Shown piece by piece: positions 42,481 through 50,510 of a DNA stretch of 64,000 nucleotides. Every line of letters begins with the position of its first letter. The stretch's first letter is position 1. The position numbers were made by a program, and so were the translations under genes. The notes under the pieces were generated by a model, which was not told where the DNA came from, made no database searches, and worked only from the letters and a program-made list of their open reading frames with translations. This DNA comes from Gp1-AA122 sp035631655 (GTDB lineage Bacteria > Acidobacteriota > Terriglobia > Terriglobales > Acidobacteriaceae), in contig DASQIH010000101.1 in NCBI GenBank assembly GCA_035631655.1, positions 8,320 through 72,319 on the forward strand, read 5' to 3'.

Positions 42481-43707
42481 TTACTGGCTGGCGCGTGCCG
42501 GAGAAATGAGAAGGCGGGCGGCAGTCTTCCTGCGGGCTTCTGATCTGTCCTCAACTGCGAAGCCGCCATCCTGAGTCGAAGATTCCGTTTCCGCTAAGGC
42601 AGCAGCCAGTCCGCGAATGGAGCGGCTGAGTTCGCTATCCTGGAACATCACGGGCTCGCCCCGGTCGATACCGGCGGCCACCGAGTGGTAATGGTTAGGA
42701 ACCTTCCACAAAACCTTGCAGTTGGTAGCCTTCTGCATGTCTTCGTCACTGAAACCGGGAATCTTCTTGTAGCGATTCAGGACCAGACGAACCTTGTCCC
42801 GGGTGCCGGTTTCATCCAACCAGGTCTGCATGCGGCCTGCGCTCCACAGCGCCACCACATCGGTCTGGGCTACCAACATGACTTGGTGAGAAAGATCACT
42901 GAGCATGCGGCTGATTTCGTCGGTCCGGCTGGAGCAGTCGACGATCACATAACGGTAGTGGGTCACGAGCAGGTCGAAGAGGCGAGCCAGTTCTGCGGCC
43001 GTGGGCGCCAGCGACGCCACCTGGGGCACTCCAGCAAGCAGATGCAGGTCCCCCCTGCAAACTGTGATAAAGCCTTTCAGCAGAGCGGCGTCGATGCGGT
43101 GCATATTTTGCAGGGCATCGGCCAGCCCAAATACAGGACGAACATTCAGATGGAGGGAAGCATGTCCGAGGGACGCAAAATCCACCAGCACGGCCGCGCC
43201 GTGGTCGGCTTGCAGTGCAATGGCGGTGTTGACCGCGATGGTGGTTGCACCCGAACCCCCCTTGGCGTTCATGAAGGTGAACACCCGGGCACGGCCCACG
43301 GCGTTCAGCCTGCGTGCGCGAGACGACGCGAAGCGCGTTAAAGCGTCCTGCAGGGACGTGGAATCGCCAACTCTTTCCAGGTACTCGCAGGCACCTGTGC
43401 GCATAACCGTGACAATGGTGGGCGGGTGGTTCATTTCTCCCACCGCGAATATGCCTAGGTCGTTGGTGCTGGCATTCAGTAGCTCGATAAGGCTGATCGC
43501 GCGTTGGGTGCGTTGCGGATCAATGTCCACCAGGACGACTTCAGCGCGAAGATCCTGGATTTGACGTAAAACGGGATCGGTAGAAGTCGCGGGGAACCCG
43601 GCATGGCTGAATACGGTACGGCCCAGTGTCGTGCCTTCCACACGATGCTGCAGCAATACCAGCCGGTCTCGGTCCTCGGATAAGAGGGCGACGGCTATGC
43701 TCTGCAT
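42481..43707 (-). CDS. CpaE/TadZ-like MinD-type ATPase
   Basis: 408 residues from the ATG at 43707; the frame extends to 43743. The N-terminal part (residues 1-135) resembles a degenerate response-regulator receiver (VVLVDIDPQRTQRAISLIEL). The C-terminal part is a MinD/ParA ATPase with the deviant Walker A FMNAKGGSGATTIAVNTAIA, switch-like VLVDFAS and IVDCSSRTDEISRM. CpaE/TadZ place the tad pilus at a pole. No other cpa/tad gene is near, so it is an orphan. Confidence 0.8.
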   Translation of the reverse strand: MQSIAVALLSEDRDRLVLLQHRVEGTTLGRTVFSHAGFPATSTDPVLRQIQDLRAEVVLVDIDPQRTQRAISLIELLNASTNDLGIFAVGEMNHPPTIVTVMRTGACEYLERVGDSTSLQDALTRFASSRARRLNAVGRARVFTFMNAKGGSGATTIAVNTAIALQADHGAAVLVDFASLGHASLHLNVRPVFGLADALQNMHRIDAALLKGFITVCRGDLHLLAGVPQVASLAPTAAELARLFDLLVTHYRYVIVDCSSRTDEISRMLSDLSHQVMLVAQTDVVALWSAGRMQTWLDETGTRDKVRLVLNRYKKIPGFSDEDMQKATNCKVLWKVPNHYHSVAAGIDRGEPVMFQDSELSRSIRGLAAALAETESSTQDGGFAVEDRSEARRKTAARLLISPARASQ

Positions 43708-44166
43708 GGCCCGGTCCTCAATTCTGTCCCTGGATGTTGGCATGTTACGAAGATAATCTGCTTGCGGCCAAGTGACGTCAGTAACCCCTCATGACCTGAG
43801 ACCCAGCCGCGCAAACCCAGCAGAGGCTGGCAACGAAGGGCGGGCATAGTATGCGGCAGCCGTGCTGAAGCTTCCGCTACTTACACTCCATTCTAAGCGA
43901 AGCGGTCCGGGTTGGAAAGAACCTTGACTGGGAAAATTACGGAAAACGGAACAGGGAGTCAGCGCCTGCCAAGCGGCTGTCGCGAGTGTTTAAAACGCTT
44001 GTTCCAAAAACAGAACAGGGTCATAATAGGCCGCTATTGCAACCGGCCAATTTGCTGAAGTAGCCCCTTCCGAGCGACGCTTTGCGCCTAAACGACTTAG
44101 GAAGCAGGTGTTTTAGTCCGGGCAGAGGATGTGATAGGTTTTCACAGTTCCCAAGAGGAGAACGTA
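43708..44166. other. Divergent regulatory region, 459 bases
   Basis: No gene supported. It separates the CpaE-like gene (leftward) from the XRE regulator (rightward). CGGAACAGGGAG near 43948 and CAGAACAGGGTC near 44012 are near-direct repeats. The second lies in the dyad GTTCCAAAAACAGAAC. A third similar dyad, GTTCCCAAGAGGAGAAC, overlaps the ribosome-binding site of the XRE gene. These may be autoregulatory sites. Confidence 0.45.
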
Positions 44167-44973
44167 ATGGTGTCACCAGGGCAGCAGCTGCGAACGCTTC
44201 GTGAGCAACTAGGTTTGACCATGAGGGACGTGGAAGTAGCCAGCGTCGCACTCGCTGCCAAGCACGGCAATGATGATTTCTCGGTGCCGCTCAGTCGGCT
44301 CTCCGACATTGAAACTAAGGGAATTGTGCCCAGCATCTTCCGTCTGTACTCGCTGGCGGTGATCTACCGCTCCGATCTGCGCGACATTCTGTCCTGGTAT
44401 GGGGTCGACATGAACGAAGTGGCCTCCGACCTGAATGTGGTTTCGCCACCCAAATCTCATCGCGCCGATACGCTGCAAAGTGCCACCAACATACGAATCC
44501 CGGTGCGCCTTGATCCCGGGTTTGACCCGCGCCGGACCGCCAATCTGGGCCGCATGGTGGAGCAATGGGGTTTGGTTCCCTTGGCCTACCTGGCAGAATT
44601 CGCTCAAGCCAGCTTCACCTATGGATATATCGGTACTGGAGATTTCTCCATGTACCCCTTGCTGCCGCCCGGATCGTTCATTCAGATTGACGAGACCAAG
44701 AATAAGGTGGTTCAAGGCGTATGGCATTCGGAATACGAGCGCCCCATTTATTTTGTGGAAACGCGCGCCGGCCATACCTGTTGCTGGTGCACGATGCGAG
44801 GAGATCACATCGTGTTGCAACCGCATCCCTTGTCCCCGCTGCAAATACGCGTGCTGCGGCATCCCCAGGATGCGGAAGTCATCGGTCAGGTGGTAGGAGT
44901 CGCTATGCGCTTGGGCGAGTGGCGCGCTGTTGATTCCGTGCCAGAGCCGAAAGAGCGTGCAGCACTGAACTGA
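44167..44973 (+). CDS. XRE-family regulator with S24/LexA-like C-terminal domain
   Basis: 268 residues from the ATG at 44167 behind AGAGGAGAA. The N-terminal HTH (residues 4-75) reads GQQLRTLREQLGLTMRDVEV and LSRLSDIETKGIVPSIFRLY. The C-terminal part (150-260) contains TGDFSMYPLLPPGSFIQIDE, which looks like the S-M-x-P-x-L nucleophile region of S24 (LexA/CI) domains, though no clear catalytic Lys follows. It may be a ligand- or cleavage-controlled repressor. The 3' end overlaps the convergent gene by 71 bases. Confidence 0.8.
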   Translation: MVSPGQQLRTLREQLGLTMRDVEVASVALAAKHGNDDFSVPLSRLSDIETKGIVPSIFRLYSLAVIYRSDLRDILSWYGVDMNEVASDLNVVSPPKSHRADTLQSATNIRIPVRLDPGFDPRRTANLGRMVEQWGLVPLAYLAEFAQASFTYGYIGTGDFSMYPLLPPGSFIQIDETKNKVVQGVWHSEYERPIYFVETRAGHTCCWCTMRGDHIVLQPHPLSPLQIRVLRHPQDAEVIGQVVGVAMRLGEWRAVDSVPEPKERAALN

Positions 44974-45319
44974 AATGGCGGGTCGAGCCCCCGCCCACTC
45001 GTTCGGGCAGCAGGACCGCAGGTTGTCGGCACAAACTCTCTAAATACTCCGAAGCATCCTGTTCTTTCGCGGTCGACGTCGCCTCGGCATCTTCCATGAG
45101 CTTGTGCAAAGGAGCGCGCAAGATTTCTGCGATCACCATGCTGTGGGCCTGGGCCACGGCCTGTCGCGCCGCCTGCTCGCCATGTACCCGCGCCATGCCC
45201 CAATGAGCGTAATCCCCATCCGCTCTTAAGCCCGAAAGGTACTCGATCTTCGTCAGAAGTCCGGGCAGAGCAGCCAGGGTCGTCTCCAGAAAATCATCGA
45301 GTGCGGATAGCAAAGTCAT
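44903..45319 (-). CDS. Conserved protein of unknown function next to XRE regulator
   Basis: 138 residues from the ATG at 45319 (MTLLSALDDFLETTLAALPG). Helical: KIEYLSGLRADGDYAHWGMA, RVHGEQAARQAVAQAHSMVI, AEILRAPLHKLMEDAE. The last third is Ser/Ala/Arg-rich. I associate the YLSGLR...YAHWG motif with a conserved acidobacterial family. No domain known. It is convergent with the regulator and divergent from the small peptide gene at 45430. Confidence 0.65.
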   Translation of the reverse strand: MTLLSALDDFLETTLAALPGLLTKIEYLSGLRADGDYAHWGMARVHGEQAARQAVAQAHSMVIAEILRAPLHKLMEDAEATSTAKEQDASEYLESLCRQPAVLLPERVGGGSTRHFSSVLHALSALARNQQRATRPSA

Positions 45320-45392
45320 CGGTGGTTGTTCCACTTTCGGAAATCAGAACAAAATGGCGCAAAACCAAACCCTCTCTGCTTCCGAGAGCACA

Positions 45393-45404
45393 TTACCACG
45401 GTAA
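45393..45404. promoter_or_regulatory. Palindrome TTACCACGGTAA upstream of the peptide gene
   Basis: Perfect 5-bp arms (TTACC/GGTAA) two bases apart, 26 bases before the GTG start of the secreted peptide. It may be an operator, possibly for the XRE protein encoded 420 bases away. Confidence 0.3.
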
Positions 45405-45429
45405 ACACTTCAAGAAAAGGAGTCTTACG

Positions 45430-45552
45430 GTGAAAAAAGCTCTGCGTTTGTTAGTTGCATTCTTGATCTTGGCAACTGCTGTGCCAACCGTCGCCTTCGC
45501 GGATGGTGGACCAAGCGGATGCGGTACCGGAGCCTGTAAACCGATGAACTGA
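45430..45552 (+). CDS. Tiny secreted peptide with two cysteines
   Basis: 40 residues from a GTG start with AAAAGGAG seven bases upstream. The first 24 are a textbook signal peptide (MKKALRLLVAFLILATAVPT then VAFA). The mature peptide would be DGGPSGCGTGACKPMN, 16 residues with a CxxxxC pair that could form a disulfide ring. It is too short for an enzyme. A 7-TM protein gene follows within 100 bases. A signalling or modified peptide is possible; that is inference. Confidence 0.65.
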   Translation: MKKALRLLVAFLILATAVPTVAFADGGPSGCGTGACKPMN

Positions 45553-45643
45553 ACGATTGAAGGTACTGCGGCCTCGAAGAGGAGGGGTTACATAGGTATT
45601 TGTGCCCGCCGCCAGATGGCTTATGATGAGCGGCGGGCTCTCT

Positions 45644-46405
45644 ATGTATCCCCATTCGTTTCTCTGGCATTACCTCTGGCTTGCGCCGCGGGCACTCCAG
45701 TTGGTAATTGCGGTGATCATAATACGGCGTAGGTTATACAACGAGTTCCCCTGTTTTCTGGTCTACACGATTTTTCAGGCCGTGCTCCAATCAGTTCTGT
45801 TCGTCCTGGACCACGATCCGTCGATCACCTGGTATCAGTATCGTTGGGCCGAATCCGGGGGGGATGGCCTCAGCATTGTTCTCCGGTTCGCGGTGATTCA
45901 AGAAATCTTCTCCATTGGTTTTCGGTCCTATCCATCATTGAACCATCTGGGCACAGTCATGTTTCGCTGGGTGGCAATTGTACTTGTTGCGGTTGCCGTG
46001 GCGGTGGCATTCCATACCCCTGGTGGTGATTACGCTCCGCACATCGTGGCGGGTCTGATGGTACTTGACCGCGCGATTGCCATTGTGCAGTGTGGATTGC
46101 TGCTGTTCCTGTTTTTGTTCTCGTCGTACTTTGGGCTTTCCTGGCGCAGTTATGTTTTTGGAATCGCGGCCGGCCTGGGAATATTTTCTGCGGTTCAACT
46201 GGCAATCGTGTCGATTCGGACGCAGGTCTTGGTCGAGAGCCGCCTGTTATTAGATTTCTTGCCCATGATTACCTATCACTGCTGCGTGCTGATCTGGCTC
46301 TTTTACCTGCTTGTGCCAGAACCCGTGCCGCGCGCGGCGCCATTGGTACCAACCCACGATTTGGAATCCTGGAACCGGGAACTGCAGCGGTTACTACAAC
46401 GATGA
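45644..46405 (+). CDS. Seven-segment membrane protein of unknown function
   Basis: 253 residues from the ATG at 45644 (MYPHSFLWHYLWLAPRALQL); in-frame GTG at 45602 and ATGs at 45623/45626 are alternatives. About seven membrane segments, including LQLVIAVIIIRRRL, WVAIVLVAVAVAVAF, CGLLLFLFLFSSYFGLSWRS and MITYHCCVLIWLFYLLVPEP. No enzyme motif. I associate MYPHSFLWHYLW with a multicopy acidobacterial 7-TM family. The stop overlaps the next start (ATGA), so the two proteins are co-translated. Confidence 0.7.
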   Translation: MYPHSFLWHYLWLAPRALQLVIAVIIIRRRLYNEFPCFLVYTIFQAVLQSVLFVLDHDPSITWYQYRWAESGGDGLSIVLRFAVIQEIFSIGFRSYPSLNHLGTVMFRWVAIVLVAVAVAVAFHTPGGDYAPHIVAGLMVLDRAIAIVQCGLLLFLFLFSSYFGLSWRSYVFGIAAGLGIFSAVQLAIVSIRTQVLVESRLLLDFLPMITYHCCVLIWLFYLLVPEPVPRAAPLVPTHDLESWNRELQRLLQR

Positions 46406-46941
46406 TTACGACCTTCATCCTCGTTGCGATTGCCATAGTGGCGCTCGCCTTCTTCCTCGCCATGGTGCGGGGCGGCGGTGCCGCAGTGACCGATGTTTCT
46501 GACCTACACGGCCGGACACGCCCGGTGGACCTGGTTGCGTTTCGCAACCTGATGGATCCCGACGAAGAGGAGTACTTACGCGCACATTTGCCTCCAGGCG
46601 AATTCCGTGTCATTCAGCGGGAACGGTTGCGGGCTGCGCTGGATTACGTTCGCTGCGTAGCCATCAACGCTAGGCTGTTGTTGCGTCTGGGAGAGGCGGC
46701 GCGCAGGAGCGAAGATCCGCAGGTGGCGGAGGCCGGACAGGAACTTGTGAACAGTGCCTTGCGAGTCCGGGTCTACACCTTATTCGTGGAAGGCAAGCTG
46801 TATGCCGGCATCTTAATGCCAGGCATGAGAATATCTTCGGCCCACATTACGGATTCCTACGAGCATCTTACTGGATTGCTGAGCCGCTTAGGCCGCCTGC
46901 AAGATCCCAGTCGAGCTCACCGGATGGCAGCGATCCTTTAG
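46402..46941 (+). CDS. Single-span membrane-anchored protein
   Basis: 179 residues. The start is fixed by the ATGA overlap with the 7-TM gene. One N-terminal membrane segment (FILVAIAIVALAFFLAMVRG), then a helical cytosolic part: DLVAFRNLMDPDEEEYLRAH, LPPGEFRVIQRERLRAALDY, CVAINARLLLRLGEAARRSE. No family recognised. It probably acts with the 7-TM protein. Confidence 0.7.
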   Translation: MITTFILVAIAIVALAFFLAMVRGGGAAVTDVSDLHGRTRPVDLVAFRNLMDPDEEEYLRAHLPPGEFRVIQRERLRAALDYVRCVAINARLLLRLGEAARRSEDPQVAEAGQELVNSALRVRVYTLFVEGKLYAGILMPGMRISSAHITDSYEHLTGLLSRLGRLQDPSRAHRMAAIL

Positions 46942-46952
46942 AAGAGGATAGG

Positions 46953-47417
46953 TCAACGCCACGGGTCGTTAATGACTACGGCGCGAGAAACACGGGAAGT
47001 TGTGGTGCGACCTTCCTTGTCCGGCAGGTGGTGCTCGTGCAGAGCTGAGATCCTGGCAAAGTTACCTTCCTCATCAGCCTTATCTTGCACTTCCGGAAGG
47101 AATTCGTACCCTTTCAGGTGAACCGCGACGCCTATCCTTGTGCCTTGAGCGGGGCGCACGATGCGCAGAACCCTTCCCCGGCAGCGTACGCGCATCTTCT
47201 CAGTCAGAGTGATCTCCGAAGGCATGATTAGGGTCAATTCGATGTTGGCGCCTTCGGAGACCGCAAAGTCCGTAAAAAAGAATGCACCACGCGCGCTCAG
47301 GTCCTGGGTGCAACCAGGTTCCTCGTGATCAGAATCGGCCAGCCGGATGGAAACGGGCAAATGAAACTCAAAGCGCTGCGCGCCGCGCCGTTCGTGTTGG
47401 ATCGGAAGGGTACTCAT
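46953..47417 (-). CDS. PilZ-domain protein
   Basis: 154 residues. PilZ domains bind cyclic di-GMP through RxxxR and (D/N)xSxxG. Here the N-terminal HERRGAQRFEFHLPVSIRLA supplies the arginines and QDLSARGAFFFTDF the D-x-S-x-x-G. The beta-barrel continues through RVRCRGRVLRI and RIGVAVHLKGYEFL. The C-terminal 40 residues are polar. Single gene, convergent with the anchored protein. Confidence 0.85.
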   Translation of the reverse strand: MSTLPIQHERRGAQRFEFHLPVSIRLADSDHEEPGCTQDLSARGAFFFTDFAVSEGANIELTLIMPSEITLTEKMRVRCRGRVLRIVRPAQGTRIGVAVHLKGYEFLPEVQDKADEEGNFARISALHEHHLPDKEGRTTTSRVSRAVVINDPWR

Positions 47418-47661
47418 GGGGCCTCAATGCGGAACAACCACAACATGGGTCGGTTCGCTCTATACTGGGAAACGATCCCACGCCGGGGAAATCGGAAAGC
47501 GGACAAGAAAACTGTATCCCAGCCTTCGCCCTAAGGGAAGTTAAAAAGATGATGCCCGACCCCGCATCGGTTCCACTAAGCTTAATGAACGCTTCGCAGT
47601 GCGGCGCTGGCTTTTCGAGTTAAGGTATCCAGATTCGATTCACTGCATCCAACAAACTTCT

Positions 47662-49020
47662 GTGGCGGAAACAAAGACATCCAACACGACAACCGGGCCG
47701 AGTGGGGCGAGCCCGGCAACAGGTTCCCGATTCAGTAGCTTACCGGTTACACTGCGCGCTTTGCGGCACCGCAATTTCCAACTCTTCTTTGCCGGCCAGT
47801 TCATATCCCTGATCGGTACCTGGATGCAAAACATCGCCCAGGCCTGGCTGGTGTATCGCCTGACAGGTTCTTCCTTCCTGCTGGGGGCAGTCGGTTTTGC
47901 CGGCCAGATTCCCGTCTTCCTGATCGCTCCCTTCGGCGGCACGACCGCCGACCGTCATAACCGGCAAAGGGTAGTGATTGCTACCCAAACGGCCTCCATG
48001 ATCCTGGCGCTCATCCTCGCGGGGCTTACTCTTAGCGGCAAAGTGCAGGTGTGGCACATCTTTGTGCTTGCCGGATTGCTGGGAGTGGTCAATGCCTTCG
48101 ACATCCCGGCGCGCCAGGCGTTCCTCGTGGAAATGGTGGGCAAGGAAGATCTAATGAACGCCATCGCGTTGAACTCTTCGATGTTCAACGGAGCGCGAAT
48201 TGTAGGCCCCGCGATAGCCGGAATCCTGGTCGCCACCATTGGGGAGGGCTGGTGTTTCTTTGCCAATGGGCTCAGTTACATCGCTGTGATCATCGGGTTG
48301 TTGATGATGCGCGTGACTGCGCCGCGCAAGCTGGCCGGGGACGGCTCGCAACTGCAGCACATCATTGAAGGCTTCCGCTTTGCTATGAGCACCGGTCCGA
48401 TCCGCGCGCTCCTGTTGCTTCTGGGGCTAGTGAGCCTGGTGGGTATGCCGTACACGGTGCTGATGCCGGTTTTCGCCGACAAAGTCTTGCATGGCGGAGC
48501 CCGCGGATTGGGAATCCTGATGGGCGCGACTGGGGTAGGGGCTTTGCTGGGCGCTCTCACGCTGGCATCCCGTTCCGGGCTGAGCGGCTTGGGCAGGTGG
48601 ATTGCCCTTTCCTGTGGAGGCTTCGGTTTCTTTCTCGTGGTGTTTTCGTTTTCCCGTCATTTTTGGTTGTCCGCCACCATGTTAGTGCCTGTGGGTTTCT
48701 GCATGATGTTGGAAATGTCGGCGTCGAATACCCTGATTCAGGCCATGGTTCCAGACGAGCTGCGAGGGCGTGTGATGGCGATGTACTCCATGATGTTTAT
48801 GGGCATGGCCCCCTTTGGAGCGCTGATGGGCGGCGCGTTGGCTGATCGGTTGGGAGCTCCCATTACCGTGGCGATGGGTGGGGTTGCTTGCATTGGGGGC
48901 GCAATCCTGTTCGGTATGAGGCTCCCCAACCTCCGCGTCGAAGCGCGCCAATTGATCCTGGCGCAGGCGGTGGCAGGCGGAGAACCGTCCCAGCAGATGA
49001 CTTCGCGAATAGTGGACTGA
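47662..49020 (+). CDS. MFS transporter (EntS/MFS_3 type)
   Basis: 452 residues from the GTG at 47662; an upstream GTG at 47599 would add 21 residues. Twelve membrane segments. Family marks: LRHRNFQLFFAGQFISLIGT, WMQNIAQAWLVYRLTGSSFL, GGTTADRHNRQRVVIATQTA and GALADRLGAPITVAMGG. Relatives export siderophores or drugs. Substrate unknown. Single gene. Confidence 0.9.
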   Translation: MAETKTSNTTTGPSGASPATGSRFSSLPVTLRALRHRNFQLFFAGQFISLIGTWMQNIAQAWLVYRLTGSSFLLGAVGFAGQIPVFLIAPFGGTTADRHNRQRVVIATQTASMILALILAGLTLSGKVQVWHIFVLAGLLGVVNAFDIPARQAFLVEMVGKEDLMNAIALNSSMFNGARIVGPAIAGILVATIGEGWCFFANGLSYIAVIIGLLMMRVTAPRKLAGDGSQLQHIIEGFRFAMSTGPIRALLLLLGLVSLVGMPYTVLMPVFADKVLHGGARGLGILMGATGVGALLGALTLASRSGLSGLGRWIALSCGGFGFFLVVFSFSRHFWLSATMLVPVGFCMMLEMSASNTLIQAMVPDELRGRVMAMYSMMFMGMAPFGALMGGALADRLGAPITVAMGGVACIGGAILFGMRLPNLRVEARQLILAQAVAGGEPSQQMTSRIVD

Positions 49021-49062
49021 CTTCCCGACGAGTAGAAGCGAGCGCGGAGCCAAGCCGAGCGG

Positions 49063-49656
49063 TTATTCCTGCGAATAGGCCGCGTGCTCTGGTTCAGGGG
49101 TCTCCATAGGCAGAGACCCGGTGGTCATGCCGTACTCGAAGCCCTTTTCGAATGCTTTCAGGTTCAGGTCACGGAAGGCGGAGGGTACCGAGTCCGCGAC
49201 CGCCTTATACACGGCATCTTTTTCGAGCAAGTGCGTGACTGCGGTGAAGAAGCCTACCATCACCGAATTCAGCACCATGCGTTTACCTAACTCTTCGGCA
49301 AGCCGTGTAGCGGGAACGCTATAGACTCTGGTGTTGGGTTTCAGGTCCGTAACCCGTACCAGGTCTTGCTCGACGATCAGTGTGCCGCCATCTTTCAGCT
49401 CTGGAACGAACCGCGTGCAAGCTTCCTGCGACATCACCACCAGGATATCGGGTTGGGAGACGTACGGATAGAGGACGGGACTACCCGAGAGGATCAGCTG
49501 CGCGCTGCAAGCGCCCCCGCGGGCTTCCGGCCCAAAGCTCTGCGTCATGGTGGCGAAGGCGCCCTGATGAATGGATGCGGCCCTGCCCAGAACGATGGCC
49601 GAGAGAATTACTCCCTGGCCTCCGAAACCTGCAATACGAAGCTCGGTTAGCTGCAT
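49063..49656 (-). CDS. korC: 2-oxoacid:ferredoxin oxidoreductase, gamma subunit
   Basis: 197 residues from the ATG at 49656; the frame extends to 49671. Begins MQLTELRIAGFGGQGVILSA, the gamma-subunit signature. It continues SFGPEARGGACSAQLILSGS and VVMSQEACTRFVPELKDGGT. It completes a four-subunit enzyme with korD, korA and korB upstream. Its start overlaps the end of korB by 10 bases. Confidence 0.93.
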   Translation of the reverse strand: MQLTELRIAGFGGQGVILSAIVLGRAASIHQGAFATMTQSFGPEARGGACSAQLILSGSPVLYPYVSQPDILVVMSQEACTRFVPELKDGGTLIVEQDLVRVTDLKPNTRVYSVPATRLAEELGKRMVLNSVMVGFFTAVTHLLEKDAVYKAVADSVPSAFRDLNLKAFEKGFEYGMTTGSLPMETPEPEHAAYSQE

Positions 49657-50510
49657 ACTGTCTCCATGCAATCCACGTAGCGGTCGCCCAACGCTTCCAC
49701 GAATTGTGCTTTCATGAGAGAGCCGTAGTCGGGGCGATCGCGATCAACGAACTTGCCGACGATGATCTCACCACTGATGGTCAGACCCACTTCGCTGGTC
49801 GAGGCCCCGTTTTTGACCTTGCTCTTCTCTTTGTAGAACTTCATGGTGTCCAGGCCATCCCCCATCTTGTTCCGCCGTTGGTAGAGCGTCGGACAGGGCG
49901 AGAGCACTTCGATGAAGCAAAATCCTTTTTTCTTGAACATCTCCGCCATGGAGCGTGCGAGTTGCCGGACGTGGAAAGTTGTCCAGCGCGCCACATAGAC
50001 CGCGCCAGCCGCCTCCACTAAGTGCGGCAGGTTGAAACTCGGCTCAAACGCGCCATAAGGCGAGGTGGCCGTGATGGCGTGCTCCGGAGTGGTGGGGGCA
50101 CTCTGGCCACCAGTCATGGCATACGTGAGGTTGTTCACGCAGATAACCTTCAGATCGATATTGCGGCGGGCGGCGTGAATCAAGTGGTTGCCGCCAATCG
50201 CGGAGAGGTCTCCGTCACCCGAGTAGACGATGACATTCAGTTTCGGATTCGCCAGCTTCAAGCCGGTCGCAAAAGGAATGGCGCGGCCATGCGTGGTGTG
50301 GAAGGAATCCAATTTCACATAGCCAGCCACGCGGCCGGTGCAGCCGATGCCCGACACCAGAGCCAACGACTCGAGATCGATTTTCGAATCGATCAGGGCG
50401 CGAGTGAAGCAATTCACCGTAGTGCCGATGCCGCAGCCGGGACACCAGATATGCGGGATGCGATCCATCCGCAGGAAGGGCTCCACAGGATTGATAACGT
50501 TGGCGCTCAT
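49647..50510 (-). CDS. korB: 2-oxoacid:ferredoxin oxidoreductase, beta subunit
   Basis: 287 residues. Thiamine diphosphate and Fe-S binding: HIWCPGCGIGTTVNCFTRAL, SGIGCTGRVAGYVKLDSFHT, HGRAIPFATGLKLANPKLNV, IVYSGDGDLSAIGGNHLIHA and NNLTYAMTGGQSAPTTPEHA. The subfamily fits 2-oxoglutarate (KorB) rather than pyruvate enzymes. The start overlaps korA by 4 bases. Confidence 0.93.
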   Translation of the reverse strand: MSANVINPVEPFLRMDRIPHIWCPGCGIGTTVNCFTRALIDSKIDLESLALVSGIGCTGRVAGYVKLDSFHTTHGRAIPFATGLKLANPKLNVIVYSGDGDLSAIGGNHLIHAARRNIDLKVICVNNLTYAMTGGQSAPTTPEHAITATSPYGAFEPSFNLPHLVEAAGAVYVARWTTFHVRQLARSMAEMFKKKGFCFIEVLSPCPTLYQRRNKMGDGLDTMKFYKEKSKVKNGASTSEVGLTISGEIIVGKFVDRDRPDYGSLMKAQFVEALGDRYVDCMETVCS

